Of a stretch of DNA of 64,000 bases, positions 11,351 to 22,439 are shown in pieces. Within the stretch, counting starts at the first letter, position 1; each line of letters begins with the position of its first letter. The translations under genes and the position numbers were made by a program. The notes under the pieces are model-generated. The model searched no databases and was not told the origin of the DNA. It worked only from the letters and a program-made list of their open reading frames with translations. This stretch comes from Phlebotomus papatasi. Its lineage: Eukaryota; Arthropoda; Insecta; Diptera; Psychodidae. The stretch spans positions 84,888,712 through 84,952,711 of the forward strand of contig NC_077224.1 of NCBI RefSeq assembly GCF_024763615.1, read 5' to 3'.

Positions 11351-11600
11351 CACTGAGAGAAATCCGAAAAAGTTGAAATAACATTCCGGAAATGTTAATT
11401 TTACTCTGCAGTATTGATCCGAAATCAGTGTAAATATTACCCTTTGTAGGTGTATTAGGGGTTAAATTAACCCTTTTTCATGTTAATTTTATCCTTAAAA
11501 TGGTGTAAAATTAACATTTAAAAATGTTGATATATTTTTGCACCTAAAAATTGTTAAAGTTATGAGGAAAAAAAGTTAATCGCACCCTCTTTTTTTCTCA
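11351..11600. mobile_element. CACTGAG MITE, copy 1
   Basis: Same family as 13734-13969. The left end is intact (CACTGAGAGAAATCC); the right end is slightly decayed (TTTTTTTCTCAATC). About 250 bp. Confidence 0.78.
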
Positions 11601-11603
11601 ATC

Positions 11604-12303
11604 TAGGGTAAGTGTACCAAATTTCGACATAGTTGCATGCAAGCGTCAAAGTCTTAAGTTTGCAATGTACGGTAGAGTTCCTCAAATCTGAACATTTGGG
11701 GGGTATAGATGACATTTCTCACTCCTCAACTTTCTCACTTCCTCAACGCACTTTCCGTAAATTAAGATAAACAACTTTAGAGAATATATCAATGTAATTT
11801 ATTGTGAAATAAATGGAATTTGTTCCGGAAGTTATTATTAAACGATAATATTGAGGAAATACCAGAGAAAAATGGCACTCCACGCAAAACTTTCTTCACA
11901 TAACCTCAAATTTTACATTTTGAACTCTACCGTCCGTCGTTCAAAATTGAGGAACTCGACTGTAATATTTTTAATACAAAATCACTTTTTTATTCCTTCT
12001 TCTTAATGAGTGTTTATTTACTATAAAATCATTCTTAATATATTTTAAATTGAATAAAAATATAGATACAGCTTTGGTGGTATATTTCGACCACGTTCAT
12101 TCTCATAGTTCCTTGCCCTTCTGGAATTCTTCCTATGCCTTTTTTGGATTATCTTGCTCTTTGCTCGTCGAAACGATATTTTTTGATATTTTTTGCATTG
12201 TATAATCTCTAGAGTATGCAAAAACTAAGAATTCATGGAAATTCGAGGAACAAAAATGGTGGACGGAATTGCAAGCTGGCCGGTATTTGGTACACTTAGC
12301 CTA
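11604..12303. mobile_element. Transposon relic with AAGTGTACCAAAT termini
   Basis: Left end TAGGGTAAGTGTACCAAAT and right end (reversed) TAGGCTAAGTGTACCAAAT form TIRs of about 19 bp with TA at each edge. The core resembles the outer ends of the pogo-like element at 54.5-55.3 kb (AAGTGTGCCAAATTTCGGCC). No coding remnant is visible. A second MITE (11668-11964) is nested inside. Confidence 0.6.
11668..11964. mobile_element. TA-flanked MITE (pogo/Tc1-type ends)
   Basis: Left TACGGTAGAGTTCCTCAAA and right TTGAGGAACTCGACTGTA are inverted copies of TACNGTNGAGTTCCTCAA. Element of 297 bp including TA at both ends, nested in the 11604-12303 relic. Non-coding. Confidence 0.65.
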
Positions 12304-13608
12304 CTGTTGACAAAATTGAAAATTAAGGATTCAAACAAACGATCTCAAAGATTAGTAACATTAGCCGATCTTTAGTAAATGTTCTGTTTATTGTTAAAGG
12401 CAAGTGTCGAATGACTAATGATAATGACATTTTTTACTTAAATTTAGTTTTAATTTTATGTTTGGGTTAATTTCAGTGTATTCAGTTGAATTTTATTGTC
12501 TTTTTAGTGATGTAGAAACTCCAAAAGAGTGTAAACAACCGTTTGCTGTGTAATTCCGACAATTGGTAATTTAGCGACGATACTGTTTAAAATAAATGGA
12601 TCATTAGGGTTCTTTTAAGAAGTATCGATTTTTTGACGATGATTTAAATGTTTAATATATGAATAAAAAATAATGAAGTCATTTTCAGTTTAATAAGTTT
12701 ACGGTATAACATATCGTTGGTTGCATCAACAGTTGTCGTATCTGCATTTGGTACAAGCTGCAATACAGGCAGCATCTGTAAGCTTGCATGAATTGCATGA
12801 TTGTATGATATGCTAACACTAAAAAAATGAAAATACAAGGGCAGTCGATAGAACCGATGATATGCCATTGTGATAAATGTACATTTCAAGTTTGATATTT
12901 GATCCTTCCTCTCCAAGTTAATAATTTTAGTAGAAATGGGGCTCAGTTACCTTATTAAAAACATGAAAGATTTAGTAAAACTCTGCAAAAGTGGTAGAAA
13001 AAATCGCAAAATATCAGACTGCCCCATCCTTGAACTGCCTCACCCTTCCCTATCAGACTGAATATTAATTTTGCTGGGCGTGGCTTAGTTTCTGTAAGTC
13101 CCAATATCTTAAAATAACAAGAAATATTATTAATTTTTTCAATATCTAATGGAATATCTGCCTTAAGTATTCAATTCTAAGTTTTTTTTTTCGAAAATTT
13201 TGCATGTTAGGATGAGATGGGACTTTATTGAAAACATTTTTAGCATATTTTTAAAGTAAACTGAATGTATCTATAATTGAATTTAGATCGATAATTGTTT
13301 TGTCTGTCGAAATTAAATTACGCTAAAGCCCAGCTTCCTTTAAAAATAAACCAAAAATATAATTTTCAATATATCCCCACCTTCTCCTACGGTTTGAGGC
13401 TCGTATGAGGGTCATTCTTATGCTTTAACTTATTCAGTTTCTTTATATATATGCATATAATTTTAGGGAAATTTCGATTTAGAAAACTATATAGAAGTCA
13501 ATTTAATTTGCTTTTTTTGAAAAATCACCAAAATTGTTTTTTACGTAGAAATAAATTAGAGATATTCAAAAACTGAGTTATGGTACTATTCCAATGAAAA
13601 AATGTATG

Positions 13609-14095
13609 CAGTGGGACCTCGATAGAGTCAACCACCGATAGAGTCAATCTCCAATAAGAATCAACAGCTTCTTTTACTCTATGGACTCCGATAGTCATCT
13701 TGAACTCAAATTGACTAATGATACACTGAGAGAAATCCGAAAAAGTTAAAATAACATTCCGGAAATGTTAATTTTACCCTGCAGTATTGATCCGAAATCG
13801 GTGTAAATATTATACTTTTTAGGCGTATTAGGTATAGTATTAGTTATAGTATGTTAATTTTACCATTAAATAGGTGTAAAATTAACATTAAAAAATGTTG
13901 ATATATTTTTACGCCTAAAGTGTTAAAATTATGAGGAAGAAGTTAATCGTACCCCCTTTTTTCTCAGTGCAGAGTCAACTTTTCCTTTATTATATAAATA
14001 AAAGTATCAAAATTTCACATTTCAATTGATTTTTTGAACTTCAATAGAATCATCAAGCCTGAAAATAATTAATTGACTCTATCGAGGTGCCACTG
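13609..14095. mobile_element. CAGTGGNACCTCGATAGAGTCAA MITE, nested
   Basis: Left CAGTGGGACCTCGATAGAGT and the inverted right copy (TTGACTCTATCGAGGTGCCA, then CTG) are TIRs of about 23 bp. TATG lies on both sides. pogo/Tc1-like ends. It splits a hairpin MITE and is itself split by a CACTGAG MITE. Confidence 0.7.
13734..13969. mobile_element. CACTGAG MITE, copy 2 (nested)
   Basis: Begins CACTGAGAGAAATCCGAAAA and ends TTTTTTCTCAGTG. Shares the internal AACATTCCGGAAATGTTAA, GCAGTATTGATCCGAAATC and TGTAAAATTAACATT blocks with copies at 11351, 27426 and 55317. About 236 bp, non-coding. Confidence 0.8.
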
Positions 14096-14335
14096 TATGT
14101 TGTTTTAGCACTTCAATGTTCTCAAGTGCTTCTGCATTATTGATTTTTATTTGTATGAATTCCTGTAAAGACTGTTTGGTGGTACAAGAAAACAGCAAGG
14201 ACTGGAGAAAACAGTCAAGACAGGAACCAATACAAATAAAAGTCGATAATGTAAGAAAACTTGATAACGGCCATGTGCTAAAAATAATGTTCAGTAAAGA
14301 TTTCTCCTTTTCATTGGAATTAGCACCATAATGCT

Positions 14336-14512
14336 GCTATTCACGTTTGTTTTTAGCACTTTACTGTTCTCAAATGCTTCTGCATTATCGACTTTTTTGT
14401 GTTGGTTCCTGTCTCGACCGTTTTCCACAGACTTAATCGTGTTCTAAAACCACCAAACAGTCGTAACAGGAACCACTACAGAGAAAAGTCGATTATATGT
14501 AGAAATTTTATT
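14336..14512. mobile_element. Hairpin MITE, partial copy
   Basis: Contains TTTTTAGCACTTTACTGTTC, GCATTATCGACTTTTTTGTG, the palindromic centre around GTTCTAAAACCACCAAACAG and GAGAAAAGTCGAT. The outer right arm is missing. Directly adjoins the 13581-14328 copy. Confidence 0.65.
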
Positions 14513-14657
14513 GCTCTTTGAGAACCCTATAGAGCCTAGAGAGATCACTTATCTTTATCTAATTCTTAGATGAATTTTTCCAAAAAATCTTGATTGATAA
14601 GAAATTAGAGCAGTTAAGCCATATGGCTAAGTCTTAGGTCTGAAGCCCGTATTAGGC
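14513..14657. mobile_element. CGGGCTTCAGACCTAAGG MITE, right part
   Basis: TTTGAGAACCCTATAGAGCC, ATCTTGATTGATAAGAAATT and CTTAGGTCTGAAGCCCGTA followed by TTA. Left terminus lost against the adjoining hairpin MITE. Confidence 0.6.
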
Positions 14658-15016
14658 CCCTGTTCTGAGGATCAGATTAGCGTGCTAAATTCATCACATT
14701 CTTCAAGTTCAATGGATATACTTAGTCGATAGTACCTTTATTCTAATTTTCGTAGACTAGTCCGAGTTTGGGATGACAAAGAAAAAAACGGAAAGGAAGC
14801 ATAAAGTAACGATCGTAATATGATCAACATTCCCGCGTCCTCAATCGTGGTCTCAATGACAAAGAGAGATCATCGATTGGAAATCACCAACGGACGAGTG
14901 TTAAGAAACAATTCCCACCATAATCTTCTGCGTCGCTGAATGTCTTGTATCTGCTCACTTGCCTCTTTCCATTAAAATCAATCCACACGGTTCAATGTAA
15001 CGTTTATATAACTCAC

Positions 15017-15066
15017 CAGCCAGAAAGGTCATATCAACCGGCTTCAGCTTCATAATCTCTTCCGAT
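15017..15066 (-). other. Candidate short coding exon, unassigned
   Basis: Minus strand: acceptor AAATGCAG|A, then SEEIMKLKPVDMTFLA, then donor GCTG|GTGAGT. A 66-nt intron-like segment ending GAGCAG could follow. The peptide looks protein-like and the splice sites are good, but no partner exons or homologue are recognised. It may equally be chance. Confidence 0.22.
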
Positions 15067-15947
15067 CTGCATTTGAATGTTTCTTTTATTGCTCGAATTC
15101 TACAGTGCGGACAAGATATATAATCCCTTGGTTTTGAATTGGAAATTCTGACTCCTTAATCCACCGGGGGATCATATTTTTGAATCCTGAAGTTTTAAGA
15201 AAAGTGACTTCATACCATTTGTCCAAGAATCTGACAATTTGTCTATCACCGTTGCCAAAGCTAGAGGTCAAACGGTAAGAGATAGCGACTTGGGGTATTC
15301 AGTAGACCCAGTAGACCCTTCCCACAAATCGACGGTCCAATGATTGTCCTGATCATTTCTCCAATTCAATATTCCTCTTACAGCATTTTTTATACGAATT
15401 TTGAGAACATTGCATTAAAAACAAAATTCATTCGAGCATTCTGCAAAGCTGAAATGCTTTCCCACCCCTTTTTTTTTGTTCTCTTAATCTTTCACGCACA
15501 CAAATTATTGCTGAAAGACGCACACGAAACGGAATTTTTGAGCTCTGCACATTGCATAAATGGCACATCGTTCTCTCAGGTGGGACACCATATTTTATTT
15601 CCACATGGATTTTCCACCCGAAAAAAAAATCACCATTTCCCTCCAATAAATCCTGGGGTGTTTGCATTTATCATTGACATCAGCTTATTTCTCAATTTTG
15701 CATTTTTGAACAACCTTCGGTAATGCAAAAAATTTTGGTCAAATTCAAAATGTTTCATCAGCTTTTATAAACATTTTTAAATATTTAATATTTACTGAAG
15801 TTTTGCTGAAACGGCTGCTATTTTTAAAAAAGCATTTTCATCTCAAATACTTGGTGAATTTGCATTAAAATCGGAAAGGTAATGTTTTACTTGAAATTGG
15901 ATTTAAAGGATTTTTAATGTCTTTTATCTAATTTTATCAATAAATAA

Positions 15948-16160
15948 TGGTGCTATTGCAATGAAAAATGAACATGTTTTTTAGTACTTTGTTATTCTCA
16001 AGTGCTTCTGCATTATCGACTTTTTTATGGTGGTTCCTGTCTCGATTGTATTCCTCAATTCTCATCGTGTTGCAATCCATCAAACATTCGTGATCGGAAA
16101 CACTTGAGAACAGTGAATTTCTAAAAAGAAACATGATCATTTTTCATTGGAATAACACCA
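15948..16160. mobile_element. Hairpin MITE (TGGTGCTATTCC family), complete copy
   Basis: 213 bp, TGGTGCTATTGCAATGAAAA...TTTTCATTGGAATAACACCA, flanked by TAA on both sides (15945-15947, 16161-16163). Inner arms contain TTTTTTAGTAC, GTTCTCAAGTGCTTCTGC and ATTATCGACTTTTTT. This is the reference copy for the family that also forms the tandem array at 7.4-8.9 kb. Confidence 0.8.
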
Positions 16161-16244
16161 TAATTTATCAAATAATCTTCTGTTAGATTTATTATTTCAA
16201 AAGGGTACTAAAAAACCAATTTAAAAAATTATTAAAATCTCTGA

Positions 16245-16600
16245 GAAATGTCGTTACGTTGTTTGTCCGTCTGTTCGTCCGGCTTTCGCCAGCTCTAGAG
16301 GCTAAAGGATAAGATATAACGATTTGGGACCTTCAGGGGACCCTCCATAAGTCGATCCAAGGAATTTTAACATGTCTTTCTCCTACCACCCCTCCCATTG
16401 TTTGGGATTGATCAAACACACGTCGTGCGTTCTTTTATTTTTTTTGACATTTTTAGAAATTACCCAGACGGACATTTCGTACTTCAACCGAATGATATAT
16501 CATGTTTTGGGCTCGTTGAAAAGTTCTTGGAGTTTCCGATAAAGCTGATTCATTTCTAATCGGTTCTGAACCAGTATTGAACCAGTTATGATCCGATAAG
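16245..16600 (+). repeat. 'CGGTTCTGAACCAG' dispersed repeat
   Basis: Contains GCTCTAGAGGCTAAAGGATA, GACCCTCCATAAGTCGATCC, GGGCTCGTTGAAAAGTTCTT, GGAGTTTCCGATAAA and AATCGGTTCTGAACCAG. The same order occurs at 28630-29110, and its first module at 15250-15335. No coding frame; internal short palindromes (CGGTTC/GAACCG). Confidence 0.65.
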
Positions 16601-16814
16601 TAATTTTCGTCCGAAAATCAATTCTATTGCCATTCTTTCTTTAAAAACATTTTTTTTTTTATTATTTAAATATAATTTATTAAACACAGAATAACCAAAA
16701 ATTCTTATTCAATGTCTTGTAGACCTGATGAAAGGAACATAGATTCCCGAAACGTCGTCGTGTAGAATAAAAATTGCAAGAGACAAGACAGATTTTTGTT
16801 CGTTCACCACTTGG
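16600..16814 (+). mobile_element. Second hammerhead-bearing retroelement relic
   Basis: A CTGATGA...GAAACGTCGTC motif followed by GTGTAGAATAAAAATTGCAA, parallel to the 9.1-kb relic. The upstream part is AT-rich and featureless. The downstream edge is a hairpin MITE. Confidence 0.35.
16722..16759 (+). ncRNA. Hammerhead-ribozyme-like motif 2
   Basis: GAC (helix I) - CTGATGA - AA - GGAA/TTCC (stem II) - C - GAAA - CG - TC - GTC (helix I partner). Helix I changes to GAC/GTC where motif 1 has TAC/GTA. It has the same extra A, plus a lost closing pair in stem II. Confidence 0.4.
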
Positions 16815-17086
16815 AAAGAGGGAATTTTTCAACTGAACATTTTTTTTTAGTACATGACTGTTTTCAATCTGAAGTGCTTCTGCATTATCGACTTCTTTTC
16901 AGTTGGTTCTCGTCACGACTGTCTTATAGATGTGGAATACGACGAGAATTGTTGAATACAGTTATGAGAGGAACTAAGCAATAAAAAGTCAGTAACATAT
17001 TTACAAGCACATGAGAACAGCCATGTACTAAAAAAAATGTTCAGGAGAAAGATTACCATTTTCCATTTTTAATTAGAATAGCACCA
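16815..17086. mobile_element. Hairpin MITE copy
   Basis: TTTTTTTTTAGTACATGACTG...CAGCCATGTACTAAAAAAAA-type arms, central CTTCTGCATTATCGACTTC and GTCACGACTGT segments, right end GAATAGCACC. The left terminus is decayed. Confidence 0.65.
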
Positions 17087-17090
17087 AAAT

Positions 17091-17335
17091 GATGCTTTTT
17101 CAATGAAAAATGAAGAAAAAGCAATCTTTCTCCTGAAAATTTTTTAGTACATGATTGTTCTCATATGTTTCTGCGGTATCGACTTTCTTTATGTCACGAC
17201 TGTTACCCAAATCTGTGCCATGTTCCAAAGTCATTAAATAGTTGTGACAAGAATCGGAAGAAAGCAAAGTTGATAATGCTGAAGCATATGAGAACAGCTA
17301 TGTACTAAAAAAATTGTTTAGGAAAATGTTTTAGA
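17091..17335. mobile_element. Hairpin MITE copy, abutting previous
   Basis: Starts GATGCTTTTTCAATGAAAAA, then TCCTGAAAATTTTTTAGTAC and the mirrored CTATGTACTAAAAAAATTG. Right terminus decayed. Two copies head-to-tail here suggest how the tandem array at 7.4 kb could have begun. Confidence 0.6.
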
Positions 17336-17931
17336 AAAAATTGTTTAGAAAAACTTTTAATTTCTAACAACTCTTAATCTTTTCATTCTAAAATTTGCGT
17401 GAAAAGAAAAGTTAAAATTAATCTTTTTCTTACAAAAAACAAACAAAAAATGAAAAAATGAATAATTTTACAAAATTTAATTAATGTGTCAGCATTTTGT
17501 TTTTTTTGTCTTTTTTAACTTGTTTATTTTTTAATTTCTTAAACTGCAAGACATGTATGGTGGTGCACATGCTTTCAGTAATACTCTTCTAAAACGAACT
17601 TTGTTAAACAAATATTATCTTGACTGAAGTATATTCTTAAATGAAAAACATTTAACTACATACTTCAGTCGAGATGAAATTTCACATTGAAAAAGTGTAA
17701 CTGCAACATAACTATCCATCGAGTGAATTTATCTCGAACCTAAGAGTTATTTCAACTCCTTAGTATTTTTCTTAGTGCAGAAATAGCTTGGTTATTAAGA
17801 ACAGGGAAAAACATCTGTATTATCTTTTGCATTTAAAAATTATTAAATTCTCTTTGATATATTTTTCTTGTAAGGAATACTTTAATTATGTTTTTGATAG
17901 GGACGCTTAAACGGAACTGTTCACCTGCTTG

Positions 17932-18877
17932 TACAGAAAAAAATCGTAAAATTGTTCGTAAATGTTTGTGAATTGCTATTGGGGAGTTACGAATTTCTGC
18001 TAAATCGTAAACAAACAAGTTCGTAAGAGTTTATACTTTTGTTGTAAATATGTTCGTACAATTTTGTCATTTGTTCGTAAATTTTCGTGTGCCTGGCGAA
18101 CTATGAACATTTACGAACGAATGACAAAATTTTACGGACATTTTTTGTGTGTTTACGAACATTTACGAACAAAAGTACTCGTATACTTTTACAAACATTT
18201 GTTTGCAAATGTTTTTAAGCACACAAAAATCTCCGTACAATTTTGTCATTTGTTCATAAATTTTTGTTTGCCTGGCGAACATTTTACGGACATTCACGAA
18301 CAAATTACAAAATTTTACGGACATTTTTTGTGTGTTTACGAGCATTTACGAGCAAAAGTACTCGTATACTTTTACAAACATTTGTTTGCAGATGTTTTTA
18401 AGCACAGAAAAAATATTAGTACAATTTGGTCATTTGTTCGTAAATTTTGGTTTGCCTGGCGAAAATTTTACGAACATTTACGAACAAATGACAAAATGTT
18501 ACGAACATTTTGTGCGTTTACGAACATTTACGAATAAAACTTTACTTTCACAAACATTTGTTTGTAAAAGTTCGTAAACACACAATAAAATTCGTACGAT
18601 TTTAGCATTTTTTCATAAATTTTTGTTTGCCTGGCGAACATTTTATAAACATTTACAAACAAAATGACAAAATTTTACGAACACTTTTTGTGCGTTTACG
18701 AACATTTTCGAACAAATGTTTGTAAAAGTCCAAAAAATGCTTGTCAAATGATCATTTTAAGAACAATATTTATGAAAAAAGTACCAACTTTTACGAACTT
18801 GTTTGCGGGTTATTTCGTAAGTCCTCAATAGGAATTCACAAAATTTACGAACAATTTTACAAAACATGTTTTTCTAC
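17932..18877. mobile_element. Foldback element with internal ~180-bp tandem repeats
   Basis: Long imperfect TIRs: left AAAATTGTTCGTAAATGTTT, TGCTATTGGGGAGTTACGAA and right (reversed) AAAATTGTTCGTAAATTTTG, TCCTATTGAGGACTTACGAA. Inside, four units spaced 176-183 bp (near 18058, 18237, 18420, 18596) carry TTTTGTCATTTGTTCGTAAA, GCCTGGCGAAC and TTTGTTTGCAAATGTTTTTA. Rich in TTTACGAACATTTACGAAC palindromes. The 157-codon frame at 18064-18537 is repeat-driven. Confidence 0.75.
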
Positions 18878-18879
18878 CT

Positions 18880-20205
18880 CTGCCAAAAATGAAAACTCTT
18901 TCCTGTAAGAATGTGCAAGTTTTTCAAAGTTTTCTAAATTCTAATAGCGATTCTTATTAAAATTAGATATTAGGATTGTTCTTAAAAAATTTATGCAGTA
19001 CTTTTAGTTAGAAAGAAAGATAGTAGCCTTTAATGCTGTTATCACTGAGTAGATCCTACGAAGATCTTACGTTAATGAAAAATGATTTTAAAATCCATTT
19101 AGTAATAGGGACAGATGGGGCTATTTTGAATAAGCTAGACCTCACCATAATTTAATTTAGATCCAGTATTGTTTTGTCTATCTAAATTACATTACGTTAA
19201 AGCCTAGTTTCCTTCAGAAATATACGAAAAATTCGTATATCAACGAAGTTCAAGAAATTCTTTTAATTTGAGATAGATCAAGATCATATAATTCAAATTT
19301 TAGTTAAAAAAAAATCTAATAAGTCATCCTACAATTTAACGATATTGGTAATGTAACAAGAAAAGGAGACACAAATTTCCCACAATAGCAATTAAGTTCA
19401 TTAGTAAATTGCAGTGCAATTTGCATTAATTGGTATGTAAATATTAGCATTAAATGCGTATTAGATTTGCATTTGATAACTAAATCCACTTCTCAGGCCA
19501 AATGGGTGTTTGTGAATGAGAGGAATTTCCCAGGTGTGACGGATTCACATGGTGTCAGGTGATATTTGAGTTGGTGGACATTCAATTATCGGAATTGTGT
19601 GAATTATTTGCAATGATGGCATCGTTGGGATGATATTTGGGGGATATGGGAGTAGTAGATATTTGTTATATAAAATGTATACAATGTACACATGTTTAGT
19701 GTTTTAAGTTAAGCATTGGCGATTGAGAAGGTGGACTGGGGGACTAAGGAAGGGTAAAATAGAGGCACATATTGGGTATATCCATGTGGATAAAATACAG
19801 TCATATCTCCTCTACTGACTTGGGAGATTGAGAGATGGCGTAAGAAGAGTAAGAAGTGTGTGATTGGAAAAAGGCACCGTGTCAATGAACTGTTAAAAAC
19901 TCAGACTATTTTATAACCCGTCGCGCGCTTTTTTATGCAATCGCGCATATCTTTTCGATTGGGTGAATTGAGGTGCGTTTTTTCTTTACTTGAACCAACT
20001 GTCCAGGGCCCTTATCCCAAAATTTTGCATGGAAATTTCATCAGTTATTCCTAGATCATTTCAAAAATATGGGAAATATCCGGATTTTCGCGCGACTTAG
20101 ATAAATAAAACATTCATCTTCAACATGGATCCTTTGCTTTCTCTGTTTAAATAGAGGATTCTACAACGGATTTTTGATACCGAGTTTGAGGACGGACATC
20201 CGGAA
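18880..20205. other. AT-rich intergenic DNA
   Basis: No supported gene, RNA or bounded repeat. Confidence 0.5.
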
Positions 20206-20469
20206 GTCATCGGGAAGAGACAATCACTCAGGGGAATACATCAACTATCTCCAGGCCTTTCGGCTCGGTCTCCAAGCCTTCATCAGTGGTTAAGTCTTGC
20301 AATTTTTCACTGAGACTCGTTCAGGGTTTTGGTCAGGATTATAACAGGGCATAAGAGGCATAAGAGAAAGATCGCAAGACTTGACTACTGATGAAGGCAT
20401 GTAGACCGAGCCGAAAGCTCTGGAGATAGTTGATGTGTATCCCTGAGTGATTGTTTCTTCCCGACGACT
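20206..20469. repeat. Foldback repeat with CTGATGAAGGC...GCCGAAAG arms
   Basis: Arms of about 95 bp: 20206-20300 and inverted 20372-20469 share CAATCACTCAGGG, ACATCAACTATCTCCAG, TTTCGGCTCGGTCT and CCTTCATCAG. Spacer 70 bp. A third arm fragment is at 22352-22425 (AGACCAAGCCGAAAGCTCTG). Confidence 0.75.
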
Positions 20470-20730
20470 TACAGATTTCCCTATTGTTGATTGCAATTAA
20501 CGTCGGCTAATTCCCACAATTTGAGGAAGCACTACTGCATAGCCTGCATTTATATATCTAAATTTAGTAGGAGCGGGATCTAAAAAAAATCTAAAAATCT
20601 AAACAACAAACCATTTTGTTGATTTTTCAAAATGCAATGGATAATTTGCCCTAAATATCCAATCTGAAGCAACAATTTCTTTAAAAATCTTGCCTGATAA
20701 AGAATTAGAGGATTTAGGCTATATGACTAA

Positions 20731-20934
20731 AGCGGTCTTCAGATTAGAGGTTTAGCCTACTTCCCGAATGTCTCAAAATCCTAAATAGCGTGCAATTTTA
20801 TTGCTTTTTGAGAACCTAATAGGTTACTTATCTTTAATAATTCAATCCTAAATTAAATTTTTCCAAAAAATCCTGATTGATAAGAAATTAGAGCAGTTAA
20901 GGTATATGACAAAGCTTTAGGTCTGAAACTTTTA
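20731..20934. mobile_element. CGGGCTTCAGACCTAAGG MITE copy
   Basis: AGCGGTCTTCAGATTAGAGG left, TTTAGGTCTGAAACTTTTA right, TAA flanks. 204 bp, opposite orientation to the 40.2-kb copy. Confidence 0.7.
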
Positions 20935-20944
20935 TAATGGCCTT

Positions 20945-21735
20945 AACAGACCTGAGGATTAGCCGAGAGACGGCTTAGCGTAATTATACTCGACATAATG
21001 GTTAAACTTCATTTCTATAATTTTCCACTAAGTCGTCTCTCGGCTTAAGGCGTAAGGGCATAAGCCTCAGGTCTGAAGCCCGTATTAGGCTCTGGTATGC
21101 TGATCATCTGATTCGCAAGGAGGAAAATTGCCCATTATGCTTCAGGAAAACTAGAAAGATCCAGCTTGAAATAGGTAAACGAATTTGACTCAATTTAATA
21201 AGTTTCAGAATGAAGGTTTAGCTCAATTGCCGAAGGTGATGAGATCCTTAACAACAAGTAATTTTAGGGTTTTTTTTTTGAAATCTAAAAGACTAATTCG
21301 TTCTTTATTTTTAATTCAGTTTCAAAATTTTCCTGAACATCTTACCTTATAAAAACTTGAAAGAGTTAAGCCACGTGGCTAAGCCTTATTCCCTCGAAGC
21401 ACTTGCGACTTAACATGAGAGATGACTTAACTTAATTGTAATTAAAATAATGATTTGGCTAAATTTCTATTAGTCAGAAACTAATGTAAATGTAATTTGA
21501 TCATTATTTTGATCACAATTACGTTAAACCGTCTCTCTGGTTCAGGCATAAATGTGTCCAGAACATTACGGTTTAAGCCAAGAGTATACTTATGCTCTAG
21601 AAACACTTATGACTTAAGCAGAAAGATGGCTTAACGTAAATATAATCAAAATAATGATCAGATCACATTTACATCAGTTTCTGACTAATTCGTATCTCGG
21701 CTTAAATCGTAAGTGTGTCTAGGGTGTTATGTTCG
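20945..21735. repeat. Cluster of CTTAAGCCGAGAGACGGCTTAA foldback repeats
   Basis: At least three palindromic copies (about 20955-21050, 21400-21545, 21600-21735). Arms such as GAGAGACGGCTTAGCG and CGTCTCTCGGCTTAAG enclose AATTATAATCAAAATAATGATC. One further end carries GGTCTGAAGCCCGTATTAGG (21081-21100). A related copy is at 31480-31605. Non-coding. Confidence 0.65.
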
Positions 21736-22439
21736 AATTCCGCATAAGGCTGTGGAACTGAAGAATAGTAGGATCAGTAGGACCAGTAGGACATAACAGG
21801 CTCGTATGTCAACGACTTCTGTGTCCTCTAAGACGGATTGATAAGAAAATCACTTAATGGGTTATTCATTGTGGTCACATTTAACCACTTACACCCCTTA
21901 CATGAAAGGCCCATAGAGATTTAAAAAAGTCTAGCTGAAGGGGCTGCTTCGTTTCCTATAATAATACGAAAGAATTATTATAGTAACACCAATATGTTTT
22001 GCGCAACTAAGATAATTTTTCATATAATTGCTATAATTCACGCGAGCAACAATTATAAAAATGTGATCATTCACCATTGCCGGAAGCCGGTGTAGTGATT
22101 TTAACGACTCTTCAGGTAATAAGAGTAGGATTAGTTAAGTCTGTTGATGTTTATGGAGTCTAACTGCAGACACAAATAAGAATCCAATCCGGATCAGCAC
22201 CAGGTTGCAGAGAGTCAACAAGATATCGTACGGTTCTTCGATTCCGTGGATCAACTCCGTTCCAATTTTTAAATACATTTCAGCAAAAAAGTTGTTTTAA
22301 ATTTGTAATTTATTTAAAAATTTGAATAAAAACCGCTCCTTCTTTTTGCTTTAGGCTTGGAGACCAAGCCGAAAGCTCTGGAAATAGTTGATGTGTTTCC
22401 CTAAAAGATTGTTACTCTAAATTGTGATTGTTACTAAAA

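Larger units (their letters stand above)
13581..14328. mobile_element. Hairpin MITE (TGGTGCTATTCC family), split by a nested insertion
   Basis: Left arm TGGTACTATTCCAATGAAAA at 13581 and right arm TTTTCATTGGAATTAGCACC ending at 14328. The copy is interrupted at 13609-14095 by another MITE, itself carrying a third. The right part contains the family core (TTAGCACTT, TGTTCTCAAGTGCTTCTGC, the central palindrome, AAAGTCGATAA). Flanks are TTA on the left and TAA on the right. Confidence 0.7.

Noticed and set aside
15340..15723. 127-codon plus frame with hydrophobic stretches
   Set aside because: Composition is that of T-rich DNA (Phe/Leu/Ile runs). No domain, and an antisense frame of 79 codons overlaps it.
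18064..18537. 157-codon plus-strand frame with YEHLRTKVLVYFYKHLF-type repeats
   Set aside because: It lies wholly in the ~180-bp tandem repeats of the foldback element. The periodic peptide reflects the DNA repeat, and the opposite strand is also partly open.
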